From assembly GCA_016709145.1 (NCBI GenBank), contig JADJEK010000006.1, positions 248,001-312,000 of the forward strand: a stretch of 64,000 nucleotides of DNA, read 5' to 3'. This DNA is from Planctomycetota bacterium. Lineage in GTDB: Bacteria > Planctomycetota > B15-G4 > JADJEK01. Positions 54,500-62,506 of this stretch are shown piece after piece (position 1 is the stretch's first letter; each line of letters begins with the position of its first letter). The notes beneath the pieces were generated by a model. The model searched no databases. It was given only the letters and a program-made list of their open reading frames with translations, and was not told where the DNA came from. Both the position numbers and the translations under genes were made by a program.

Positions 54500-56356
54500 A
54501 TGGTCACCGAGGCCCTGCAACGCAAGCTCGATCAACTGCCGACGGAGCCCGGGGTCTACCTGTTCCGCGACGCGGCCGGCGAGCTGCTGTACGTCGGCAA
54601 GGCCGCGCGATTGCGATCGCGCGTGCGGTCCTACTTCCAGAGCACGAACGACGGCCGGCTGGCGACGTTCTTCATCGACAAGTACGTCGCTGACGTCGAA
54701 TTCGTGATCACGCGCAGCGAGAAGGAAGCGCTGCTGCTCGAGAACAACCTGATCAAGAAGTTGAAGCCGCGTTACAACCTGCGGCTGCGCGACGACAAGA
54801 CCTTCTTGTCGCTGCGGCTCGATCCGCGCGCGGAATTCCCTCGCATCGTGCCGACGCGTCGCATCCACAAGGACGGAGCGTTGTACTTCGGCCCGTACGC
54901 GAACGCCGGCGCGATCCGGCGCACGCTGCGCTTCCTGCGCTCGTTCGTGCCGCTGCGCGACTGCAAGGACACCGACTTCAAGTCGCGCACGCGCCCGTGC
55001 CTCGAACACGAGATCGGTCGCTGCGACGCGCCGTGCGTCGGCTTGCAGACGCGCGAGGACTACGCGCAGCACGTCGCGCGCGCGGTGCGCATCCTGCGCG
55101 GCGACGCCGGCGAACTCATCGCGCAGGTCAAGGACGAGATGCAGCGCGCGTCGGATCGCATGCATTACGAGCGCGCGGCCGTGCTGCGCGATCACCTCGA
55201 GAGCCTGTCGACGTCGATCGAGAAGCAAGGCGTCGACACGCACGCGCTCGGCGACGCCGACGCGATCGGCGTGCATCGCGAGGGCGGACTGACGGAAGTC
55301 GTCGTGCTGCACGCGCGCGAAGGCAAGCTCGTGTCGACGTCGGGCTTCACGTTCGAGCACGATCTGCCGCAGGACGAACTACTCGGCGAGTTCCTGTCGC
55401 AGTTCTATTCCGGCGGCCGGCCGATCCCCGAGCTGATCCTGCTGACCGACGAGCCGTACGGCCGCGACACGCTGGTCGAGTGGATGCGCGAGCGCCGCGG
55501 CGGCGCGGTCGAACTGCGCGTGCCGAAGCACGGTGAGAAGGCGCGCCTGCTCGAACTCGCGGCGGAGAACGCGCGCTTGACGCTGCTCGCGTCGACCGAC
55601 AAGCAACGTCGCACGGCCGGCGTGCTCGATCGGTTGCGCCAGCGGTTCGCGCTGACGCGGCCGCCGCTGTGGATCGAGTGCCTCGACGCCTCGACGACCG
55701 CGGGCAAGGACACCGTCGCGTCGTGCATCGCGTTCAAGGACGGCGAGCCGTGGAAGGCGCGGTACCGCAAGTTCCGCATCAAGACCGCGCGCCCCGACGA
55801 CGAATACGCCTCGATCGCCGAGGCCGTCGAGCGCCGCTATGCGCGCGCGATCAAAGACCAGCAGTTCCCCGATCTCGTGGTCATCGACGGCGGCAAAGGC
55901 CAATGGAACGCCGCGCGCACAGTGCTGGACGCGCTCGGCGTGAAGAACGTCGATCTGATCTCGATCGCGAAGGGCGGCCGGCGCGGCAAGGGACTCGTGC
56001 TCGGCGTGGGCGAAGAGGAGCGCGTGTTCACGCGCGGCGAGGGCGAACCGTTCGTGCTCGAGCCCGAAGCCGACGAGACCAAGTTGTTGCAACGCATCCG
56101 CGACGAAGCGCACCGCTTCGCGATCGAGTTCCACCGCAAGAGCCGGTCGCGCTCGAGCCTGACGTCGGAACTCGACGCGATCGACGGCATCGGACCGACG
56201 CGGCGCAGAGCGCTGCTCGCCCGTTTCGGCAGCGTCGCCGGCATGCGCTCCGCGACCGTCGACGAGCTCGCGGCGGTCGACGGCATGTCGATGCGCGCCG
56301 CGCACGAGCTGCATGCGCATCTGCGAGCGACGGATTCCACGAAGGCGAGCGAATGA
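54500..56356 (+). CDS. uvrC: excinuclease ABC subunit C
   Basis: A 618-residue UvrC with the GIY-YIG nuclease domain (GVYLFRDAAGELLYVGKA), a UVR motif (EMQRASDRMHYERAAVLRDH), the RNase H-like 5' incision domain (ECLDASTTAGKDTVASC, VIDGGKGQWN, RDEAHRFAIEFHR) and C-terminal helix-hairpin-helix motifs. In the first RNase H-like motif, the usual D-I-S-H-T is D-A-S-T-T. Its stop overlaps the Nudix start (ATGA). Confidence 0.95.
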   Translation: MVTEALQRKLDQLPTEPGVYLFRDAAGELLYVGKAARLRSRVRSYFQSTNDGRLATFFIDKYVADVEFVITRSEKEALLLENNLIKKLKPRYNLRLRDDKTFLSLRLDPRAEFPRIVPTRRIHKDGALYFGPYANAGAIRRTLRFLRSFVPLRDCKDTDFKSRTRPCLEHEIGRCDAPCVGLQTREDYAQHVARAVRILRGDAGELIAQVKDEMQRASDRMHYERAAVLRDHLESLSTSIEKQGVDTHALGDADAIGVHREGGLTEVVVLHAREGKLVSTSGFTFEHDLPQDELLGEFLSQFYSGGRPIPELILLTDEPYGRDTLVEWMRERRGGAVELRVPKHGEKARLLELAAENARLTLLASTDKQRRTAGVLDRLRQRFALTRPPLWIECLDASTTAGKDTVASCIAFKDGEPWKARYRKFRIKTARPDDEYASIAEAVERRYARAIKDQQFPDLVVIDGGKGQWNAARTVLDALGVKNVDLISIAKGGRRGKGLVLGVGEEERVFTRGEGEPFVLEPEADETKLLQRIRDEAHRFAIEFHRKSRSRSSLTSELDAIDGIGPTRRRALLARFGSVAGMRSATVDELAAVDGMSMRAAHELHAHLRATDSTKASE

Positions 56357-57696
56357 TCAAGACGGCGGCGACGGTGGTGTTGTGGTCCGACGAACACGAC
56401 GGCGTGCTGCTCGTCGAGCGTTCGCCGCAGTTGCGCTTCTTCGGCGGCTTTCACGCGTTCCCGGGCGGAGTGCTCGAGCCGGGCGACGGCCAGGGCGACG
56501 CCGGGCTCGACGCGTGCGCGCGCCGCGAGTTGCTCGAGGAGACCGCGATCGATCTGCAGGGTGCGGCGCTGCAGCCGCTCGGCCATTTCTTGACGCCGCC
56601 GTTCGCGCCCGTGCGCTTCGACGCGCGCTTCTTCTTCGCGCGCGCGCCGCGGGGTTGCGAGCCGCGCGTCGACGGTTCGGAACTCGTCGCGGGTTCGTTC
56701 GTGAAGCCGCACGAGGTCGTTCAGCGGTGGACGCACGGCGAGATCCGCGTCGCTCCGCCAGTGCTGCTGCTGCTCGAGTTCTTGGCGCAAGCAGGCGTCG
56801 ACGGCCTCGCGGCGCGCGTGCGGGAAATCACGAAGCGCTACGCGGAGGGCGAGCTGCCGCGCGTGCGGTTCTCGCCGGGCGCGATCCTCGCCCCTCTACG
56901 GACGCCGACGCTGCCGCCGGCCACGACGACGAACACGTACGTCGTCGGCCATGATCGTTTCGTCGTCATCGATCCGGGCACGCCGGAACCCACCGAGCAG
57001 CAGCGCCTGTTCACGCTGGTGCGGTCCTTGATCGCCGAGGGCCGCGCGTTCGACGGCGTCGTGCTGACGCACCATCATCCGGACCACGTCGGCGCGGTCG
57101 CGGCGACGTGCGCGACGTTCGACGTCCCGCTGCTCGCGCATGCGCGGACGCACGATCGCGTCGAAGCGCCGGGGACGCGACGTGTCGTGCTCGACGATGG
57201 TGCGCGCATCGCGCTCGGCAAGGCTCCCGACGAAACACCGGACTTCGCGCTCGTCGCCACTGCGACGCCGGGTCATGCGCAGGGACATCTCGTGTTCCGC
57301 GACACGCGCTACGGCACGCTGTTCGCCGGCGATCTCGTGTCGACATTGTCGACGATCGTCATTGATCCGCCCGAAGGCCACATGGCGACGTATTGGGCGA
57401 GCCTCGAGCGCGCCGCGGCGCTCGCACCGACGCTGGTGTATCCGGCGCACGGCCCGCCCGCGATCGGCGGTGGCGTGCTGAAGAAGACGCTCGCGCATCG
57501 CAAGGAGCGCGAGGCGAAGCTGCGCGACGCCCTCGCGCGCGGACTCACCGCCGAAGACGCGCTGCTCGCCGACGTCTACGCCGACGTCGACGCGCGCCTG
57601 TTGCCGATCGCCGCGCGCTCGCTGCGCGCGGGGCTCGAGAAACTCGCGGAGGACGGCGTTGCCGTCGAGCGCGACACGTGTTGGAGTCCGATCTGA
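56353..57696 (+). CDS. Nudix hydrolase-metallo-beta-lactamase fusion
   Basis: A 447-residue two-domain protein. Residues 1-170: Nudix domain with AFPGGVLEPGD ... ACARRELLEETAI (Nudix box with an insertion). Residues 190-447: metallo-beta-lactamase fold with the metal motif THHHPDHVGAV, ATPGHAQGHLVF, LFAGDLVS and YPAHGPP, similar to LACTB2-type proteins. Nudix part would hydrolyse a nucleoside diphosphate derivative; the MBL part may be a nuclease or thioesterase. Coupled to uvrC, suggesting nucleotide sanitation (inference). Second half lies 67 bases before the selenoprotein gene. Confidence 0.85.
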   Translation: MIKTAATVVLWSDEHDGVLLVERSPQLRFFGGFHAFPGGVLEPGDGQGDAGLDACARRELLEETAIDLQGAALQPLGHFLTPPFAPVRFDARFFFARAPRGCEPRVDGSELVAGSFVKPHEVVQRWTHGEIRVAPPVLLLLEFLAQAGVDGLAARVREITKRYAEGELPRVRFSPGAILAPLRTPTLPPATTTNTYVVGHDRFVVIDPGTPEPTEQQRLFTLVRSLIAEGRAFDGVVLTHHHPDHVGAVAATCATFDVPLLAHARTHDRVEAPGTRRVVLDDGARIALGKAPDETPDFALVATATPGHAQGHLVFRDTRYGTLFAGDLVSTLSTIVIDPPEGHMATYWASLERAAALAPTLVYPAHGPPAIGGGVLKKTLAHRKEREAKLRDALARGLTAEDALLADVYADVDARLLPIAARSLRAGLEKLAEDGVAVERDTCWSPI

Positions 57697-57763
57697 GTCA
57701 GGTCACGAGCGATCGACCGTCGCGGTCGAATCGAGTCGAGGCGAACGACGAACCGAGGAACCC

Positions 57764-58102
57764 ATGATCGACTGGTACTTCCACCGCAAGTACTGAACGG
57801 GTTGTGAACGGGCCGACGAGTTCGTCGGCCAACGCAAGATCGGTGTCCGCGAACGCGTGGACGCGCGCAAGGTCAAGTTCGACGCCGCGGCGCTGAAGGA
57901 CGTGTTCGGCGGCGGCAAGACGCTGATCGCCGGCAAGGGCAAGAAGTTCGCGACGTTCGACCTCACCGCGAAGAGTGTCGATTGGCGCGCGATCGAGGAC
58001 GCGGTGCTCGGCCCGTCGGGCACGCTGCGCGCACCGACGATCCGCGTCGGCTCGACGTTCTACGTCGGCTTCTCGCCGGAGGCCTGGGCCGACGTGCAGT
58101 GA
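57764..58102 (+). CDS. ArsC/Spx-like thioredoxin-fold selenoprotein with in-frame TGA (Sec11)
   Basis: Start ATG at 57764 has GAGGAA just upstream. Codon 11 (57794-57796) is TGA, and the frame continues open to TGA at 58100-58102. Read as selenocysteine the protein is 112 residues: the N-terminal strand IDWYFHRK leads into Y-U-T-G-C, a UxxC redox motif (U11, C14) at the start of the first helix, exactly where ArsC/Spx-like thioredoxin-fold proteins have CxxC or Cx. Later features are LKDVFGGGKTLIAGKGKKF and the cis-Pro region GTLRAPTIRVGSTFYVGF. I recall that databases name related proteins 'ArsC family (seleno)protein', but cannot check this. Follows the Nudix-MBL gene by 67 bases, probably in the uvrBC operon. 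The sec-machinery is not in the window. Confidence 0.85.
57811..57830 (+). promoter_or_regulatory. candidate bacterial SECIS element
   Basis: A perfect 8-bp stem GGCCGACG (57811-57818) with CGTCGGCC (57823-57830), apical loop AGTT with a G at the second position. The stem starts 14 bases after the TGA and the loop lies about 22-26 bases after it, which fits the usual 16-37 base window for bacterial SECIS loops. It lies inside the coding sequence as expected. Confidence 0.7.
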
Positions 58103-58129
58103 AGCAGGCAGCCCGCGTCGATCACGCGT

Positions 58130-59053
58130 TCATCCGCGCGGGTGGAACTGGCGGTGCTGGTCCTTCATGCGCTTGCGGTCGACGTGCGTGTAGACCTCGG
58201 TGGTCGCGACGCTGGCGTGGCCGAGCAACTCTTGCACGACGCGGAGGCCCGCGCCGTTCTCGAGCAAGTGCGTCGCGAACGAGTGGCGGAACACGTGCGG
58301 CGACACGGTGGTCGGCTCGATGCCGACACGGCGCGCGACGTCCTTCACGATCTGCCACACGCGTGTGCGGTCGATCGGCTTGCCGCGCTGGGTCAGGAAG
58401 ACGGCCGACGTCGGCTTCGCGCGCACGGCGAACGTGGGGCGGGCGAGTCGCAGCCATCGGTCGATCGCATCGGCCGCGACGTCGCCGATCGGGACCAAGC
58501 GTTCCTTCGAGCCCTTGCCGACCACGCGCAGTGTGCGCGCGCGCAGGTCCACGCGATCGAGCGTCAGCCCGCACAACTCGGAGACGCGACAGCCCGCGGC
58601 GTAGAGCGCCTCGAGCAACGCTCGATCGCGCAGGACGCGCGCGCGCGCTTCGGGCTCCGGCGGCAGAGCCAGTGGGGCCGCGAGCAGCCGTTCGATCGCT
58701 TCGGGCTCCAGCGACTTCGGCAAGCGCGACCACAGCCGCGGCGCGCCGCCGGTGGGGCGGACGTCCCGCTCCTGGCGTCCGGTCTCGAGGCGGAAGCGCA
58801 GGAACGCGCGGATCGCGGCCAAGCGGCGCGCGACGGTGGCCTCGGCGGCGCCCGATTGCTGTTCGGCGTGCAAGAACGCGACGATCGGCTCGGTGGACGC
58901 CAATGCGGTCGGGTCGTGTCCCGAGTGCGTGACGAATGCGAAAAAGCGCTCGAGGTCGCGACGGTACGCCTCGACCGTGGAACGGGCCAAACCGGCCTCG
59001 GCGCCGACGTAGGTCAGGAACTCCCGCAGTGCGGCATCGCGCGCGGAATCCAC
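58130..59053 (-). CDS. xerD: XerC/XerD-type tyrosine recombinase
   Basis: A 307-residue tyrosine recombinase: N-terminal SAM-like DNA-binding domain (about 1-95), catalytic domain with Arg in GCRVSELCGL, Lys in VGKGSKERLVPIG, H-x-x-R in SPHVFRHSFATHLLENG, His in LLGHASVATTEVYTHV and the nucleophilic Tyr in TEVYTHV. Housekeeping Xer length, most similar in feel to XerD/XerC for dif resolution. No integron or phage context. GTG start at 59053 with GGAGG upstream. Confidence 0.9.
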   Translation of the reverse strand: MDSARDAALREFLTYVGAEAGLARSTVEAYRRDLERFFAFVTHSGHDPTALASTEPIVAFLHAEQQSGAAEATVARRLAAIRAFLRFRLETGRQERDVRPTGGAPRLWSRLPKSLEPEAIERLLAAPLALPPEPEARARVLRDRALLEALYAAGCRVSELCGLTLDRVDLRARTLRVVGKGSKERLVPIGDVAADAIDRWLRLARPTFAVRAKPTSAVFLTQRGKPIDRTRVWQIVKDVARRVGIEPTTVSPHVFRHSFATHLLENGAGLRVVQELLGHASVATTEVYTHVDRKRMKDQHRQFHPRG

Positions 59054-59073
59054 CGTTGCCGCCCTCCGGAGCC

Positions 59074-59101
59074 TTGAACTTGGGCACGCTCCGCCTAGAG
59101 T
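59074..59101 (+). promoter_or_regulatory. sigma-70-like promoter for the dksA-like gene
   Basis: TTGAAC (59074-59079), 16-base spacer, TAGAGT (59096-59101). It implies a leader of about 125 bases before the ATG at 59234. Similar elements stand before the ABC and secA genes. Confidence 0.5.
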
Positions 59102-59233
59102 GTCGCGCCCTCGAAAGAATCGCCTTGGTCGGTGCGTCGATCCGCTTGGGATCGACCTCGTTGCCGCGCAGGAACGAGCACGCGAAACCGACCCATCTCG
59201 GCAGCGATCCTAGGGTTCGGGCGGAAGGATTCC

Positions 59234-59881
59234 ATGGCAGCGAAGAAACCGACGAAGAAGCCCGCGGCTCCCGCGAAGAAGTCCGCGCCCGCGGCAGCAG
59301 CCCCCGCCGCGAAGTCGAAGTCCGCGCCGTCGGCGAAGCCGGTCGCGGGCAAGGCTCCCGCCGCGAAGCCCGCGGCCGCGAAGCCGCTCGCGACCAAGCC
59401 CATGGCGGGCAAGGTCGCGCCTGGCAAGCCCGCCGCCGCGGCCCCGGTCAAGAAGGCCGCTGCGAAGAAGGTGCCGGAGCGCACGATCGTTCCGCCGGAA
59501 TCCGAGCGCAAGCTGCTGAAGTCGCCGCTGAGCCGCGCGGACATGAACCATTTCCGTGACCTGCTGCTGCGCAAGCGCGACGACCTCGTCGGCGATCTGC
59601 AGAGCCTGCATGATCAAGCGTTCAAGGCGTCCGATCAGGGCAACGCAGCGAACCACATGGCCGACTTCGGCTCGGACAACTACGAGCAGGACTTCAACCT
59701 CGGGATCATCGAGAACGAAGAAGAAGTCGTCGGCGAGATCGACCTCGCGCTGCGCCGGATCGACACCGGCGAGTACGGCGTCTGCCTCGACTGCCACGTG
59801 CCGGTGCCGAAGCCGCGCCTCGAGGCGATTCCGTGGGCGCGCCAATGCGTGACGTGCAAGGCGAAGGCCGAACGCGGCTGA
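59234..59881 (+). CDS. DksA/TraR zinc-finger protein with long Ala/Lys/Pro-rich tail
   Basis: A 215-residue protein. The C-terminal part (about 90-215) is a DksA/TraR-type coiled coil plus zinc finger with C-x2-C-x17-C-x2-C (GVCLDCHVPVPKP ... QCVTCKAKAE). The N-terminal 80 residues consist of K-P-A-A-type repeats like eukaryotic histone H1 or bacterial Hc1/AlgP tails. This tail suggests DNA or RNA binding in addition to RNA polymerase modulation. AAGGA before the ATG at 59234. Followed by lspA 51 bases downstream. Confidence 0.85.
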   Translation: MAAKKPTKKPAAPAKKSAPAAAAPAAKSKSAPSAKPVAGKAPAAKPAAAKPLATKPMAGKVAPGKPAAAAPVKKAAAKKVPERTIVPPESERKLLKSPLSRADMNHFRDLLLRKRDDLVGDLQSLHDQAFKASDQGNAANHMADFGSDNYEQDFNLGIIENEEEVVGEIDLALRRIDTGEYGVCLDCHVPVPKPRLEAIPWARQCVTCKAKAERG

Positions 59882-59932
59882 GATCGTGAATCCGTTCGGT
59901 TCGATCACGGCCTCTGAAACGACGCGCGTTCG

Positions 59933-60439
59933 ATGACCAAGTTCACGCTGTTCTTCGCGGTCGCCGCGATCGTCGCGGCACTCGACCTCGGCTCCAAGGA
60001 ATGGGTGTTCGACACGCTCGACCGCGGCGGCGGGCGGTACGACTCGATCACCGTCATCGACGAGATCTTCGAAATCGTCTGCCACACCAATCCCGGCGGG
60101 ATGTGGAGCATCGGCACGGATTGGAATCCGTGGATCCTCCGCATCGTGCGTTTGGCGGCGGTCGGCGTGATCTTCGTGATCCTGCACCAGACCCCGAAGA
60201 CCGATCGCCTCGGTATCTTCGCGCTCGGCTTGGTCATGGGTGGGGCCGTCGGCAACATCTACGACTCGCTGTCCATGGACGCGGTCCGTGACTTCTTGAA
60301 GTTCGACTTCGGCTTCGCGCCGTTCGATCCGTTCCCGATCTTCAACGTCGCGGACAGCGCGATCTGTGTCGGGGTCGCATTGCTCGCGATCCAGATGGTG
60401 TTCCAGCCGTCGCCGAGCAAGGCCCGCGCGAAAGCCTGA
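59933..60439 (+). CDS. lspA: signal peptidase II (lipoprotein)
   Basis: A 168-residue four-transmembrane aspartyl protease. The catalytic Asp pair lies in GGAVGNIYDSLSMDAVRDFL and FPIFNVADSAICVG. It removes lipoprotein signal peptides and so would process the lipoprotein at 28324. The order dksA-like then lspA is common. ATG at 59933. Confidence 0.92.
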   Translation: MTKFTLFFAVAAIVAALDLGSKEWVFDTLDRGGGRYDSITVIDEIFEIVCHTNPGGMWSIGTDWNPWILRIVRLAAVGVIFVILHQTPKTDRLGIFALGLVMGGAVGNIYDSLSMDAVRDFLKFDFGFAPFDPFPIFNVADSAICVGVALLAIQMVFQPSPSKARAKA

Positions 60440-60461
60440 TCCATCCACCCGAGGCAGCGCC

Positions 60462-61379
60462 GTGCTCGACGTCCGCATCGGTCCGATCGAACTGATGAAC
60501 CCGGTGATCTCGGCGTCCGGCTGCTATGGCCAGGCGCTCGAGTCCGAAGCGTTCGTCGACGCGCACGTGCCCGGCGCGCTGTTGCTGAAGACGATCACCC
60601 TGCACCCGCGCGCGGGCAATCCGCCGCCACGCATCGTCGAAGTCGCCGGCGGCATCCTGAACTCGATCGGACTGCCGAACAAAGGCATCGAGCGTTGGCT
60701 GACCGAGACCTTTCCGAAGGTGCGCGGGCACGCGTCGCGGCTGTTCCTGAACATCGCCGGTGAGCGCACCGACGAATGGCCGAGGATCGCCGCGCGCATC
60801 GGCGCGACGCCGGGCATCGACGCGCTCGAGTTGAACATCTCGTGCCCCAACGTCGAGCAAGGCGGTCTGCCGTTCGCGCGCGATCCGGAGACCGTCGCGC
60901 GGCTCGTGCGCGTGGTGAAGAACGAGACCCCGATCCCGCTGATCGTGAAGCTCGCGCCCGAGTCGCCGGACATCGGCGGCATCGCGTTGGCCGCGCAGGA
61001 GAACGGTGCGATCGCGGTCTCACTGATCAACACGATCCGTGCGATGGCGATCGATTGGCGCTCGCGCAAGCCGAAGCTCGGTTACGGCTTCGGCGGCTTG
61101 TCGGGACCGGCCGTGAAGCCGGTCGCGTTGCGGCTCGTGTACGAGGTCGCGCGGCGCGTCTCGATCCCGGTGATCGGAATCGGCGGCATCGCAACCGCGG
61201 ACGACGTGCTCGAGTTCCTGGTCGCCGGGGCCACGGCGGTCCAGGTGGGGACCGCCGTGTTCCGCGATCCGCGCGCGATCCAGAGCATCGTGGACACCTT
61301 GCCGACCTTGCTCGCGGAAGCGAACGTCGGACACATCCGCGAGCTCACGGGCACGTTGCGGATGCCGGGCTCCCGATGA
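60462..61379 (+). CDS. pyrD: dihydroorotate dehydrogenase (class 1B type)
   Basis: A 305-residue flavoprotein with PVISASGCYGQALE, KTITLHPRAGNPPPRI (FMN contact), LELNISCPNVEQGG (substrate loop) and GIGGIATADDVLEFLVAGATAVQVGT (phosphate site). Residue patterns and length fit class 1B, which works with an electron-transfer subunit PyrK not seen in the window. GTG at 60462 follows GAGG (60451-60454). Confidence 0.93.
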   Translation: MLDVRIGPIELMNPVISASGCYGQALESEAFVDAHVPGALLLKTITLHPRAGNPPPRIVEVAGGILNSIGLPNKGIERWLTETFPKVRGHASRLFLNIAGERTDEWPRIAARIGATPGIDALELNISCPNVEQGGLPFARDPETVARLVRVVKNETPIPLIVKLAPESPDIGGIALAAQENGAIAVSLINTIRAMAIDWRSRKPKLGYGFGGLSGPAVKPVALRLVYEVARRVSIPVIGIGGIATADDVLEFLVAGATAVQVGTAVFRDPRAIQSIVDTLPTLLAEANVGHIRELTGTLRMPGSR

Positions 61380-61553
61380 CGGATCGTGCCCCTCGAAGCG
61401 TGGACGACGGTCCGCAGTCCGTTCGAATCGCGGACAACCAGCCTCAGCTTGTTCCCGCCCTGCATCACCACGACGGACCGGCACGATAATGCGCGTCGTG
61501 GCGGAGAGACACCGAACCGCGACCCATCACGGTCGTCCCCGGTGGCCGACGAC

Positions 61554-62399
61554 ATGCACATCCAGGACCTGACGCTCCAGCACTTGCGCCGAGCGGTGCG
61601 CCTCTACGTGAACGAGGCCTACCGCGCCCCAGGTCCGTTCTCGGGCAAGCAGCCCCGCATCGAGTTCGAGGGCGCCGACGACGCCCGCTTGATGGACTAC
61701 GTCACGAAAGCGCCGTTCGTCGACGAGTCGAAGCGCAGCGCGACCGGCAACCGCAGCTTCGCGTTGAGACTTGGGAACTCGCAGTACCCGTTCATGAAGC
61801 TGTTGATCGCGGAGCACCTCGTCCAGGACGAGTTCTTCTTCTCGGTGGACACGCACGACCAAGCGTTCGACCTGGACGTCGACCCGAAGTTCTGCCAGAT
61901 CCGCGCCGGCAATCGACAGTTGAAGGCCGACATCGAGGCCGCCTGGGACGGGGCGAACCTGCCGACGACGTTCCACATGCGCGGACTCGTCGATGGGCTC
62001 GCGATCGAACGTCGCCCGCCCAACGGACTGCGCATCCTCGTCGTCGACGACGACCAGGGCATCCAAGACACGTTCGCGCAATTGCTCGTCCTGCGCGGGT
62101 TCGACGTCGATCGCGCGAACGACGGCTACGAGGCGCTCGAACTCGCCGACGCCACGCGCCACACGGCGATCCTGATGGACGTCGAGATGCCGCGCGTGAC
62201 CGGGACCGAAGCCCTCGCCGAACTGCGCGCGGATCCCGCTCGCGCCAAGGTCCCCGTGATCCTCGCGTCGGCCGGCGCCGTCGAAGCTGCGATCGCGGCC
62301 AAGCCGTACGCCGTGTTGTCGAAGCCGTTCCACGCCGAAGAGCTGTTCGCGCATCTGGACGCGCTGCTCGCGGCGCGCGCGATCGACCCCTCGCGTTGA
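61554..62399 (+). CDS. response-regulator with unrecognised N-terminal domain
   Basis: A 281-residue protein. The N-terminal 150 residues are not a known family for me (LTLQHLRRAVRLYVNEAYRAP ... IEFEGADDARLMDYVTKAPFVDES); they are compact and lack membrane segments. The C-terminal receiver (about 158-281) has the acidic pocket LVVDDD (164-167), phospho-Asp in ILMDVEMP (209) and Lys in LSKPF (258). No output DNA-binding domain follows. ATG at 61554 chosen; GTG at 61542 is possible. Confidence 0.75.
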   Translation: MHIQDLTLQHLRRAVRLYVNEAYRAPGPFSGKQPRIEFEGADDARLMDYVTKAPFVDESKRSATGNRSFALRLGNSQYPFMKLLIAEHLVQDEFFFSVDTHDQAFDLDVDPKFCQIRAGNRQLKADIEAAWDGANLPTTFHMRGLVDGLAIERRPPNGLRILVVDDDQGIQDTFAQLLVLRGFDVDRANDGYEALELADATRHTAILMDVEMPRVTGTEALAELRADPARAKVPVILASAGAVEAAIAAKPYAVLSKPFHAEELFAHLDALLAARAIDPSR

Positions 62400-62424
62400 C
62401 TTGACTTGGGCCGACGGCTACCTT
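62396..62424 (+). promoter_or_regulatory. sigma-70-like promoter for secA
   Basis: TTGACT (62396-62401), 17-base spacer, TACCTT (62419-62424), about 83 bases before the secA ATG. A second TTGACT overlaps at 62401. Confidence 0.5.
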
Positions 62425-62506
62425 CACCGGCTTCCGTCGCATCCGCGCAAGTCCTGTTCGGGCAAGCAGCAGCTTCGATCCCGGACGCACGTCAACGAAG
62501 GCGTCC

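Noticed and set aside
57857..58102. An 81-codon ORF from GTG 57857 as an independent small gene
   Set aside because: It has no ribosome binding site, lacks the redox motif and first strand of its fold, and is in frame with a well-initiated ORF interrupted only by the TGA at codon 11.
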